Source: Verrucomicrobiota bacterium
Lineage (GTDB): Bacteria > Verrucomicrobiota > Verrucomicrobiia > Chthoniobacterales > Chthoniobacteraceae
Assembly: GCA_009885995.1 (NCBI GenBank)
Contig: VFJQ01000021.1
Span: 1-64,000 of the forward strand
Reading direction: 5' to 3'
Length of the DNA: 64,000 nt
The notes under the pieces are model-generated. The model was given only the letters and a program-made list of their open reading frames with translations. It ran no database searches and had not been told where the DNA came from. The translations under genes and the position numbers were made by a program. Below, piece after piece: positions 1-9,824 of the stretch; the first letter of the stretch is position 1; every line of letters starts with the position of its first letter.

Positions 1-2097
<2,097 letters not shown>

Positions 2098-2198
2098 TGG
2101 GCACGAAGTAAAAGAAAAGCCCGACAATGGTGCATGAAGGCGGAGTCCACTTCGATCTTGGATGTTCGCCACCCGATGTCCGATGCTCCGCGAAGCCG

Positions 2199-2981
2199 AT
2201 GTTCCCTTCCACCGCCGACCTCGCTCCCGGAGACGCCAAGTCCGCCGCGCTCGACCTCGCGGCGTTCGAGGTGCATCGCATCCGCGCGGCGGACGATCCG
2301 TGGTTCGAGGCCGCCTATGCGCCGCTGTGGGCGGAATTTGGCGCGAAGAACGAAATGGAACGGCGCGAGACGCTGGCCGCGCGCTTCCGACTCGCGCCGG
2401 CGATGATGTTTGAGATGGTGCTCGTGCAGCAGGGCGGCGCGTTTGCGGCGGTGCGCGATCACACGGCGATCCCGACGGAGCAGGAGACGGTGGTGCATCT
2501 GTCGCACAATCTCGTCGCGACCGAGCACCGGCGCAGCGGGCTCGCGGGATGGATGCGCGCCTTCCCCGTGGCGCTGGCGCGCGAGCTCCGGCCCACTGCG
2601 CCGGTGACGCTCGCTGCGGAGATGGAATACGACGCCGCGGACGATCCCAATCGCGCGATCCGGCTGCGCGCTTACGAAAAGGCGGGCTTTCTCAAGGTCG
2701 ATCCGGCGCGCGTGCAGTATCACCAACCCGATTTCCGAGCTCCGGAAATGATCGACGCGAGCGGCGGCCCGCGACCGTTGCCGTTTCAACTACTCCTGCG
2801 CCGCATCGGACGCGAAGACGAGCACACGATCTCCGCGGACGAGGTGCGCCGGATCGTGCGCGCGCTCTACGCGATGTATGGCCCGCAGTTTCGCTCGCAA
2901 GACATGGCGCATCCCTCGCTCGATCTCGCCGCTTATCCGCCCGGCGACGCGACGCTCGCACTTCTCCCGCCCACGGCGTGA
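2199..2981 (+). CDS. GNAT-like acetyltransferase domain protein
   Basis: A 260-residue protein of uncertain substrate. Features in GNAT order are the segment HLSHNLVATEHRRSGLAGWM (a V..eyRg.G-like acetyl-CoA loop, without the full R-G-x-G-x-G/A) and the later AIRLRAYEKAGFLKV, which resembles the motif B helix (Y.k.GF). The frame is open from 2127, but ATG 2199 (MFPSTADLAP) is preferred because the upstream residues look random. Its TGA overlaps the GTG of the next gene, a histone-deacetylase-family hydrolase, so the two are almost certainly co-translated. It could be a member of an unnamed GNAT-like family rather than an active transferase. Confidence 0.6.
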   Translation: MFPSTADLAPGDAKSAALDLAAFEVHRIRAADDPWFEAAYAPLWAEFGAKNEMERRETLAARFRLAPAMMFEMVLVQQGGAFAAVRDHTAIPTEQETVVHLSHNLVATEHRRSGLAGWMRAFPVALARELRPTAPVTLAAEMEYDAADDPNRAIRLRAYEKAGFLKVDPARVQYHQPDFRAPEMIDASGGPRPLPFQLLLRRIGREDEHTISADEVRRIVRALYAMYGPQFRSQDMAHPSLDLAAYPPGDATLALLPPTA

Positions 2982-3901
2982 AACCGCTGACCGTCTTCTA
3001 CCACCCGAACTACGCGGCCCCGATCGGGCAGCACATCATGCCGATCCGGAAGTTCGCGCTCGTGGCGGACGAACTGCGCGCGTGGTCAGACCTTGCCTTC
3101 GTCGAGCCCGAGTCGGTGAGCGCTGTCGATCTACTGCGCGTCCACACGAGCGAATACGTGGAGGCGATCCGGACGGGCGAGCCGCGTGCGCTGGCGGAAT
3201 CGCAGAAGTTTCCGTGGTCGCCGCAGCTCTTCCCGAGCGTGTGCCTCACGAGCGGAGGCTGTCTCGCCGCGGCCCGGCAGGCGCTGCGCGATGGCGTGAG
3301 CGCGGCGCTCGTGAGCGGCTTCCATCACGCGTGCGCGGATCACGGTGAAGGCTTCTGCACCTTCAACGGGCTCATCGTCGCGGCCGACGCGCTGCTCGCG
3401 GCGGGTGAAGCGCAGCGGATCGCCGTGCTCGACATGGACCTCCACTACGGTAACGGCACCACGCAACTCGCGGCGTCACGCGCGCACGTTTTCGCGCTCT
3501 CCATCTACGGCAACGACTTCGCGAACAACGTCCCCTTCCGCGACGTGACCGTCAGGCAGCACGAGGACGGCGCGAATCATCGCTCGTTCGCGCTGCCCGC
3601 GGGATGCGATCGCACGACGCTGCTGCGCACGATGGAAGACGCGCTGCCGCTGCTCGCGGACTTCCGCCCCGACCTGCTGCTCTACCAAGCCGGCGCGGAC
3701 CCGTATCGCGAAGACCCATATTCGCCACTCGCGCTCGATCACGACGATCTGCTTGCCCGCGATGAGCACGTCTTCGCCTTCGCCCGCCATCACCGCATCC
3801 CGATCGCGTGGGTGCTCGCCGGCGGCTACACGGAGGACGTGAGCAAGGTCGTCCGCGTCCATGTGAACACCTTCGCCGCATGGCGTGCGGTGTTTGCCTG
3901 A
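2978..3901 (+). CDS. Histone deacetylase-family (acetoin utilization/APAH-like) hydrolase
   Basis: Zn-dependent deacetylase fold, 307 residues, close to the usual length of bacterial class II members. The catalytic HH pair is at 116-117 (SGFHHACADHGEGFC), metal ligands sit in DMDLHYGNGT (D152, D154, H156) and QAGADP (D241), and the closing GGY is at 282-284. The usual DxDxHHGNGT motif has Tyr for the second His, which occurs in the family. The GTG start at 2978 overlaps the upstream stop (GTGA), showing translational coupling with the GNAT-like gene. Substrates could be acetylated proteins, polyamines or small amides; the sequence does not decide. Confidence 0.9.
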   Translation: MKPLTVFYHPNYAAPIGQHIMPIRKFALVADELRAWSDLAFVEPESVSAVDLLRVHTSEYVEAIRTGEPRALAESQKFPWSPQLFPSVCLTSGGCLAAARQALRDGVSAALVSGFHHACADHGEGFCTFNGLIVAADALLAAGEAQRIAVLDMDLHYGNGTTQLAASRAHVFALSIYGNDFANNVPFRDVTVRQHEDGANHRSFALPAGCDRTTLLRTMEDALPLLADFRPDLLLYQAGADPYREDPYSPLALDHDDLLARDEHVFAFARHHRIPIAWVLAGGYTEDVSKVVRVHVNTFAAWRAVFA

Positions 3902-3991
3902 CGCCTGAAAAAGCAGGCTGGCACAAGTTCCCCATCGACAACTCGCGGCGCGTGGAACTAATTCGCAGCAACTCTCCTTTTTGACCCTCCA

Positions 3992-5284
3992 ATGGCCCGC
4001 TACGAATACATCGCACTCGACGCTCGCGGACAGGAATCGCGCGGCGTGATCGAAGCCTCCAACCAGAACGACGCCGTCGGCCAGCTCCGGCAGGCGGGCT
4101 ACTTCCCGACCACTGTCGCCGAGGAGGGCAAGGGCGTCGCGCCCAAGCAATCCAAGCAGCAGAAGAAGGCGATCGCGCAAGCCGCCGCACCTCGCGCAAA
4201 GGGCGGGCTGTCGCTTTTCGCGCGCAAGACGATCAGCTCGAAGGTGCTGATGATTTTCACCCGCCAGCTCGCGACGCTGATCGACGCCGGCCTTCCGCTC
4301 CTGCGCGGGCTGAATGTGCTCGCGAAGCAGGAGAAAGATCTCGTGCTCAAGAACACGATCAATTCGCTGGCGGACGCGGTGCAGGGCGGCAGCACGTTCA
4401 GCGAGTCGATGGCGCAGCATCCGAAAGTCTTCACCAAGCTTTACATCAACATGGTGAAGGCCGGCGAACTCGGCGGCGTGCTCGAACTCGTCTTGAACCG
4501 GCTCGCCGAGTTTCAGGAGAAGGCGCAGAAGATCAAAAACAAGGTCGTCTCCGCGATGGCTTACCCGATGGTCGTCCTCTTCATCGCGGTGTTGATCATG
4601 GCGTTCCTGCTCACGTTCATCGTGCCGAAGTTCGAGCAGATTTTCAAAGACATGCTCGGCGGCCAGGCGCTGCCGCCGCTCACGCAGTTCGTCATCAATG
4701 CGTCGAACCTGCTGAAGACCAACTTCCTGCTCGTGGGCGCAGTGATCGCGGTGATCGTGATCGGCTTCAACTTGATGGCGCGCACCAAAGGCGGCCGCGC
4801 GGCGATCGATCGATTCAAGCTCCGGGTGCCGGTCTTCGGCGACCTCACCCGCAAGAGCTCGATCTCCCGCTTCAGCCGCACGCTCGGCACCCTCGTGACC
4901 AGCGGCGTGCCGATCCTCCAGGCGCTGAACATCACGCGCGATACTGCGGGCAACGTGATCGTCGCGGAGGCGATCAACAAGGTCCACGACGCGGTGAAGG
5001 AAGGTGAATCGATCGTCGCTCCGCTCGAAGCCAGCGGCGTCTTCCCGCCGATGGTCATCTCGATGGTCGATGTCGGCGAGGAGACCGGCCAGCTCCCCGA
5101 GATGCTGCTGAAGATCGCTGAGGTGTATGACGACGAAGTGGACAACGCCGTCGAGGCGATGACCTCGATGCTCGAGCCGATCATGATCGTGCTGCTGGCG
5201 CTGATCGTAGGCACGATCGTCATCGCGCTGTTCATGCCGCTGATCACGATCATCCAGAACCTCTCCGGCGGCACGGGCGGCTAG
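3992..5284 (+). CDS. pilC: Type II secretion/type IV pilus inner-membrane platform protein GspF/PilC
   Basis: Polytopic platform protein of pilus or type II secretion assembly, 430 residues, near family length. It begins with the typical YEYIALDARGQESRGVIEA domain. Two homologous T2SSF domains follow at roughly 75-200 and 280-405, each containing a FTRQLATLIDAGLPLLRGL- or FSRTLGTLVTSGVPILQAL-like helix and a GE.G.L/GEETGQLPEML motif. Three membrane segments lie near residues 190-215, 245-265 and 400-420. A pseudopilin gene follows 50 nt downstream. No ATPase (GspE/PilB) is in the window. Confidence 0.95.
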   Translation: MARYEYIALDARGQESRGVIEASNQNDAVGQLRQAGYFPTTVAEEGKGVAPKQSKQQKKAIAQAAAPRAKGGLSLFARKTISSKVLMIFTRQLATLIDAGLPLLRGLNVLAKQEKDLVLKNTINSLADAVQGGSTFSESMAQHPKVFTKLYINMVKAGELGGVLELVLNRLAEFQEKAQKIKNKVVSAMAYPMVVLFIAVLIMAFLLTFIVPKFEQIFKDMLGGQALPPLTQFVINASNLLKTNFLLVGAVIAVIVIGFNLMARTKGGRAAIDRFKLRVPVFGDLTRKSSISRFSRTLGTLVTSGVPILQALNITRDTAGNVIVAEAINKVHDAVKEGESIVAPLEASGVFPPMVISMVDVGEETGQLPEMLLKIAEVYDDEVDNAVEAMTSMLEPIMIVLLALIVGTIVIALFMPLITIIQNLSGGTGG

Positions 5285-5334
5285 TCCTCATCTCGCCGGT
5301 GGCGCTTCGCGTGCCGGCGGGCTACGATGCGATC

Positions 5335-5973
5335 ATGAAACGCAGAACCTCCCACGCCTTCACGCTCATCGAGATGGTCACGGTCGTAGCGGTGATCATC
5401 GTCCTCGCGGGGATGATCATCAGCGTCGCCGGCTACGTGCAAACCAAGGGCGCCCGCGAGAAGACGCTGGTGCAGATGAAGAATTTCGGTCTCCAGTGCG
5501 AGACCTACAAGCAGGACAACGGCACCGTCCCGCAGAACGAAGACACGGACCTGCTCGATGCCCGGATCGATCTCAGCCCGATCAGCGGCGCGTCGGCGGC
5601 GAAATACCAGAAGGCCAGCCGTTACTTGTATTCCTGCCTGAGCGGCGACTTCGAACCGCCGACTCAGCCGGACGGCAAGCCGGAAGCGGGTGAGCGGGTG
5701 TATTACGGCTTCAGGCGCGACGAGCTGAACTTCGCGAAGGAGCGGGACGGCGGGATCAAGAGCGTCAACTTCGTGCAGGATCCCTTCGGCAACTGCTACG
5801 GCTACTCGACTGTCGGCGCGAAGTTGGAAGCCGAGTATCGCAAGAAGCTGCGTGAGAACGCGGACGAACCGCGACCGACGAAACTGGAAGGCTACAATCC
5901 CACGTTCGACCTCTGGTCCACCGGCGGCACGACCACGACGACGGGTTCGTCGAAGTGGATCAAGAACTGGTAA
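5335..5973 (+). CDS. Pseudopilin / prepilin-type protein
   Basis: A 212-residue exported subunit. The ATG at 5335 gives MKRRTSHA followed by the prepilin peptidase site A|FTLIEM and a hydrophobic helix VTVVAVIIVLAGMIISVAGY; Glu at +5 of the mature protein is present. The soluble part ends with a FDLWSTGG element seen in GspG-like pseudopilins. A start 36 nt further upstream would put 12 unlikely residues ahead of the leader. A GC-rich hairpin (CGCCGG/CCGGCG, 5294-5319) lies between pilC and this gene and may tune its expression. Probably a substrate of the PilC/GspF machinery. Confidence 0.9.
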   Translation: MKRRTSHAFTLIEMVTVVAVIIVLAGMIISVAGYVQTKGAREKTLVQMKNFGLQCETYKQDNGTVPQNEDTDLLDARIDLSPISGASAAKYQKASRYLYSCLSGDFEPPTQPDGKPEAGERVYYGFRRDELNFAKERDGGIKSVNFVQDPFGNCYGYSTVGAKLEAEYRKKLRENADEPRPTKLEGYNPTFDLWSTGGTTTTTGSSKWIKNW

Positions 5974-5986
5974 AGGCGGGACCGCT

Positions 5987-7540
5987 TCAGTGCACGCGGA
6001 GCTGCCGCGCGACGATGTATTCCACGGGGTTGTGATCGTCGGTGAAGATCGCCGACGGATCGGGTGAGATCACGGTATCGATGCGGCTTCCCAGCAACCG
6101 CGCGAGGTCCGGCCGCGATACCTGCTGCGTGCGCCGCCACTCCGCGATGCGCGGTTCGAGCGGCGCTGCCGAGGCGACGATGATGAGGTTCTGGTTGTGC
6201 GAGGGATCGTTCGAGTTCACGCCGCAGAGCAGCGTGTGGGGGAAAGCCGCGGAGACGCCGTTCATCACGCGCCAGAACAGCTCGGAATCCTTCCCCTGCG
6301 CACTGGCGATGAGGTTCATGACGAAGACCCCATCCGGCTTCAACTGTCCCCTCACCTCGCCGAAGAACTCGCGCGTGACGAGGTGTGGCGGGACGAACTG
6401 AACGCCGTTGTAGGCGTCGCCGAAGATGAAGTCGAACGTCTCACCCGAGGTGCGAAGATAACGCCGCGCGTCCGCTGCGATGGCTTCGACTTTCGGGAAT
6501 TCGTCCAGGCGGAAGAACCGCCGCCCGACCGCGATGACCTCGGGATCGATCTCGACCACCTTCACCCGCGCCTCCGGAAACCGCCGCGAGAGATGCTCCG
6601 GCATTCCGAACGCGCCCGCGCCGAGAAACACCGCGCTTTCCAGCCGTGGGCAGAAGACCTCCGCGAGCCGCCAGTAGTGCTGATACTGGAACATCAACTC
6701 CCCAGTGGCGATCACCTGCGCCCCTTCCTGCGTCGAATCGAGCTTGAGGATTCGCGCTGCGTTCGGCGTCCCCATGCCGACTTCCAGCACGGCGATGCGG
6801 TGGTAAAACGTGTCCTTCACAAACACCTCGGCATCGTCCCGCGGTGGCGGCTGCGAGCTCCAAGCTGCCGTGCCAAGGCCGGCGAGCGCCAGCGCGAGCA
6901 GCTTCGCCGGCTTGCGCCGCAAGCGCGCATCGAGCAGCACCAGCAGCACCGCCAGCAGGCACAGCGCGACGCCGAGCACGACGAAAATTTGCCGCACGCC
7001 GAAATGCGGAATGAGGAAGTAACTCGTCGCCAGCGTCCCCGCGAAGCTCCCGAGCGCCGCCGCCATCCCGACTGTGCCCGCAGCCTGGCCGATGTGCTCA
7101 TCGCTTCGCGCGAAGCTCAGGAGCCGGATCGACACCGGCGTGATCGTCGCCAGCACCAACCCCGGCAGGAAGAACAGCCCGAGCGACACGTAAATCGGCC
7201 CCGTCACGAGATTGAGGCGGTCGAATGCCGGGAAGAGCTTGAGCAGCCCCGGCACCGCCGCCGTCAGCAAACCGCCCAGCCCAAACATCCACGGCAGCAG
7301 CGAAAATTTCGGATGCCGATCCACGAGCCGCCCGCCGAGATAATCCCCGAAACTCAACGCCACGAGGATCACGCCGATCAGCCCCGTCCACGTGTAGAGG
7401 CTGTTGCCGAAGCCGGGTGAAAGCAGTCGGTTGCCCGCGAATTCCACGATCATCACCGCGCTGCCGGAAAAGAATCCCAGCAGCCGCAGCAGCCACACGG
7501 GGAGGGGTTCGGATGGGATGTGTGGATTCGTAGCAGTCAT
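5987..7540 (-). CDS. Membrane-bound spermidine synthase-like protein (MFS-type N-terminus)
   Basis: A 517-residue fusion. The N-terminal half has about seven or eight hydrophobic helices starting with WLLRLLGFFSGSAVMIVE. The C-terminal half is a spermidine-synthase-like Rossmann domain: VFLGAGAFGMPEHL (nucleotide-binding loop), VVEIDPEVI (acidic ligand residue), a DARRYLR loop and FDFIFGDAYNG. Such proteins are widespread and mostly uncharacterised, so polyamine synthesis is not assured. The ATG at 7540 overlaps the stop of the upstream gene (ATGA), and a start further upstream would give a basic, shadow-like extension. The 3' end faces the pseudopilin gene, 13 nt away. Confidence 0.85.
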   Translation of the reverse strand: MTATNPHIPSEPLPVWLLRLLGFFSGSAVMIVEFAGNRLLSPGFGNSLYTWTGLIGVILVALSFGDYLGGRLVDRHPKFSLLPWMFGLGGLLTAAVPGLLKLFPAFDRLNLVTGPIYVSLGLFFLPGLVLATITPVSIRLLSFARSDEHIGQAAGTVGMAAALGSFAGTLATSYFLIPHFGVRQIFVVLGVALCLLAVLLVLLDARLRRKPAKLLALALAGLGTAAWSSQPPPRDDAEVFVKDTFYHRIAVLEVGMGTPNAARILKLDSTQEGAQVIATGELMFQYQHYWRLAEVFCPRLESAVFLGAGAFGMPEHLSRRFPEARVKVVEIDPEVIAVGRRFFRLDEFPKVEAIAADARRYLRTSGETFDFIFGDAYNGVQFVPPHLVTREFFGEVRGQLKPDGVFVMNLIASAQGKDSELFWRVMNGVSAAFPHTLLCGVNSNDPSHNQNLIIVASAAPLEPRIAEWRRTQQVSRPDLARLLGSRIDTVISPDPSAIFTDDHNPVEYIVARQLRVH

Positions 7541-8049
7541 TCTTCGTTGAAAATGAGCGCGACGATCTGCCAGCGCCCCTCGCTGAAGGCGAGAGTGAAG
7601 AAATCGTAACCGCGCACGCTTTCGCTTCCACGATGCAACTCCCAATGCACACGCACGTGAGCGAGTCCGTTCTTCACGTCGCCTTGCCACGAGAGCGGAC
7701 TCTCCGTCAGCCGCACGGGACTCTCCGCATGAGCGCGGCGCTGCGATTCGAGGAACTCAGGAAGCGGCATCGACGAAACCGCGCCAAACCACACGCGCGC
7801 AGTCGGGTGAAAGCAGCGACCGTAGCCATCGATATCGCAAGCCGACCAGGTGCTGAAGTATCGCCCGACAAATTCGCCGAGCGCCGCATTCTCCGAAGCA
7901 GTGAGCGCAGCCGGCACCGGCGTCGCAGGCGACAGCGGTCGCGCTTTCACCATCCAACCTCCCACCGCGCCGAGCGCTACCCCGGCGATCATGGCCCAGA
8001 TCGCGCGAGTTCCTTTCTGCGACGGCGCTCGCTGCGATCGCTTACTCAC
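7537..8049 (-). CDS. Membrane-anchored NTF2/SnoaL-like domain protein
   Basis: One N-terminal membrane segment (AMIAGVALGAVGGWMV) is followed by an NTF2-like fold region with FVGRYFSTWSACDIDGYGRC and, at the end, a typical strand FSEGRWQIVALIFNE. Function unknown; the fold serves in many small enzymes and binding proteins. The start is uncertain: GTG 8049 (residue V before SKRSQRAP) is chosen because the longer frame would run back to the tRNA-Arg gene, and ATG 7992 is the short alternative. The stop overlaps the start of the spermidine-synthase-like gene, so they form one operon. Confidence 0.6.
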   Translation of the reverse strand: MSKRSQRAPSQKGTRAIWAMIAGVALGAVGGWMVKARPLSPATPVPAALTASENAALGEFVGRYFSTWSACDIDGYGRCFHPTARVWFGAVSSMPLPEFLESQRRAHAESPVRLTESPLSWQGDVKNGLAHVRVHWELHRGSESVRGYDFFTLAFSEGRWQIVALIFNEE

Positions 8050-8179
8050 GAGATTTCCGACGGGCGGGTGAAGACATGACCGCGCAGATAATCGCGCCGC
8101 CCGCTTCACACAAGCACCAGCGGCGACGCTCCGCTTGACACTCCACGCGCCGTCCATAATGTGCCCGCCCGCCTGCAAA

Positions 8180-8256
8180 GCACTCGTAGCTCAATTGGAT
8201 AGAGCATCTGACTACGGATCAGAAGGTTACAAGTTCGACTCTTGTCGAGTGCACCA
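8180..8256 (+). tRNA. tRNA-Arg (anticodon ACG)
   Basis: The cloverleaf is complete: acceptor GCACTCG/CGAGTGC, D stem GCTC/GAGC, anticodon stem TCTGA/TCAGA with loop CTACGGA (anticodon ACG), and T arm ACAAG-TTCGACT-CTTGT. Discriminator A and an encoded CCA finish the gene. A34 is presumably deaminated to inosine and reads CGU, CGC and CGA. Confidence 0.97.
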
Positions 8257-8261
8257 CTCCT

Positions 8262-8287
8262 TAAGTCGCATGGAGGCATGCGACTTA
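8262..8287. repeat. Perfect 11-bp hairpin just 3' of tRNA-Arg
   Basis: TAAGTCGCATG and its exact reverse complement CATGCGACTTA enclose the loop GAGG, five bases after the tRNA CCA. No T-run follows, so it may be a processing or transcript-end structure rather than a classical terminator. Confidence 0.6.
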
Positions 8288-8425
8288 CACGGCGAGAATG
8301 CGCGGGCGCTTCGCGATGAAAAAAGTTCACTCGGACATTTTTCGGACACTTTCTGAAGCAATCCCCGCCTCTTTCCCCGGCGCTTCGTGCTCGCGTTGCG
8401 CTGCCCGGCGCGGCAAATTCGCGGG

Positions 8426-9058
8426 ATGAAGCGTGCGAGTTTTCTTTTGGCAATCGTGGTGCTGGCCTGCTTCTCGGGCTGCGCTTCTGCAACTACGAGA
8501 GTCACGCGATTTCATCAACTGCCGCCAAGGGGCGACGGACGAACTTTCGTCATCGCGCCGCTAGAAAACAGGAGTCAGATTGAAATGGCGGGATACACCG
8601 CGCGGATCGCTGCATACCTTGAAAAATACGGCTGGAGACAAGTGCAGCGCGCCGATGCTGATTGCCTCATCGGGTATGGATTCGGTGTCACCGATGGAAA
8701 GAGGGGCGATAGCTCAGTGCCCATATTTGGGCAAACTGGCGGCGGTGCGACCTACCACTCGGGTTCATTCAACTCTTACGGCCCTAGCGGCACCAATTAC
8801 GGAACGGTTTCAGGAACGTCCTACACGCCACCAACATTCGGAGTAGTGGGCAGCATTCCCGTAAGTCGAACTCTCTACACACGCTGGCTCATCATTATGG
8901 CAAAGGACAAAAAATCGAAGGAGCTTTTTGAGATGCGCTGCACAAGCACAGGGACAGTTTCAGAAATCAGCGAAGTGCTGCCCGTGATGATTGATTCTGC
9001 GTTTGCCGATTTTCCGGGCGTCTCAGGCAAAACGAAATCTTACGAACGCGCTTTTTAG
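8426..9058 (+). CDS. Putative lipoprotein, DUF4136-like
   Basis: A 210-residue exported protein. ATG 8426 gives MKRASFLLAIVVLACFSGCA, a signal peptide ending in a lipobox-like FSGC. The mature part starts with a strand pattern (FVIAPLENR) followed by a helix (YTARIAAYLEKYGW), as in DUF4136 proteins. A low-complexity Gly/Ser/Tyr/Thr stretch lies in the middle (about residues 95-135), and a conserved-looking end has VMIDSAFADFPG. It probably sits in the outer membrane or cell envelope; function unknown. Single gene, preceded by tRNA-Arg and followed by transposase debris. Confidence 0.7.
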   Translation: MKRASFLLAIVVLACFSGCASATTRVTRFHQLPPRGDGRTFVIAPLENRSQIEMAGYTARIAAYLEKYGWRQVQRADADCLIGYGFGVTDGKRGDSSVPIFGQTGGGATYHSGSFNSYGPSGTNYGTVSGTSYTPPTFGVVGSIPVSRTLYTRWLIIMAKDKKSKELFEMRCTSTGTVSEISEVLPVMIDSAFADFPGVSGKTKSYERAF

Positions 9059-9117
9059 CCGCACTCGGCGACTTCCTTGACGGTCGGGACGTGGCCGGCG
9101 CTTCCCGCCGCAGGGTT

Positions 9118-9366
9118 CTAATCAGCACGCGCGCGCCTCGCTTCGCGGAGCTGGCGATACACTTCCTCGGGCGTCTCGGGCTCGCGCTCGCCGTGCGGGA
9201 TTTCGCCCCGCACCTTCGCAAAATACCACGCGCGGGCGGCTTGAACGTGCGAGCTGCGAAAGAGACGGCTCGCGCTGACGGCGGCGGCAGCTCGTGACCG
9301 TGCGCCGCGAAAGACGCGAAGGTAAGCGTCGGTGTGTGTGGCGAACGTAATGCCGAGGATGCTCAT
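9118..9366 (-). CDS. Small hypothetical ORF following the transposase remnant
   Basis: An 82-codon frame from ATG 9366, rich in Arg and Ala, ending with EREPETPEEVYRQLREARRA, which looks like a genuine helix. It begins right at the 3' end of the IS3 orfA remnant and is in the -1 frame relative to it across an A6G slippery heptamer. It may therefore be fused debris of the element or an unrelated small gene. No family recognised. Confidence 0.3.
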   Translation of the reverse strand: MSILGITFATHTDAYLRVFRGARSRAAAAVSASRLFRSSHVQAARAWYFAKVRGEIPHGEREPETPEEVYRQLREARRARAD

Positions 9367-9720
9367 GTCTTTTTTAAGATCTCGCGCTGGCGGCACAGGT
9401 AATCGTTCTCGCGCTGGAGGCGGCGGATTTGCTGTCGCTTCGCTCCACCCCTTCGGGGCTGCCTGCGGCAGGCTATCTCCCTTCGGTCGGTTCCGCCGCC
9501 GCATCAGCCATGGGCGCTTCGCTCCGGCCTTTCGCCTGCGGCGAAGCGGCCTGCGTTATGCGCCCATGGCTGAGCGCCCTGTCGCGCCAGGTTCGCAGCG
9601 CATTGGGCAAGATGCCCAACTCGACCGCCAAGGTAGCGCTGCTAGTCGGCGCGCAGCACGGAGTCATCACCGCCACCGAGAGCTTCGAGGAAACCCGCCC
9701 GGACTACTCAACCGACGACC
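9363..9720 (-). pseudogene. Decayed IS3-family OrfA transposase
   Basis: Two pieces of an IS3 OrfA protein are legible in different frames. The HTH part reads LAVELGILPNALRTWRD (about 9630-9580). The C-terminal leucine-zipper part reads IRRLQRENDYLCRQREILKK (about 9432-9373) and ends TGA just before 9363. Between them the frame is broken and an inverted repeat is present. The AAAAAAG heptamer at the 3' end is the kind of slippery site IS3 elements use to make OrfAB. No OrfB or terminal repeats were recognised, so the element is dead. Confidence 0.7.
9504..9573. repeat. 14-bp inverted repeat inside the transposase remnant
   Basis: TCAGCCATGGGCGC (9504-9517) is repeated exactly in inverse as GCGCCCATGGCTGA (9560-9573), with 42 bases between that themselves contain partly complementary CTTCGC...GCGAAG. 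It interrupts the region linking the HTH and zipper halves of the OrfA remnant, so it may be a small REP/MITE-like insertion. Confidence 0.55.
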
Positions 9721-9824
9721 AACGACACGCTGAAGACGGGGCGTTGACACCCCATGCACCGGTATGCTTGGTGCTAGAGTTCTCGCACCGCCCGTGCGCC
9801 AGGTTGAAAAGGCGCAGTATCTCG

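Noticed and set aside
8106..8492. Minus-strand frame containing SRTCNLLIRSQMLYPIELR
   Set aside because: This well-known false protein sequence is the antisense translation of a tRNA gene, here tRNA-Arg.
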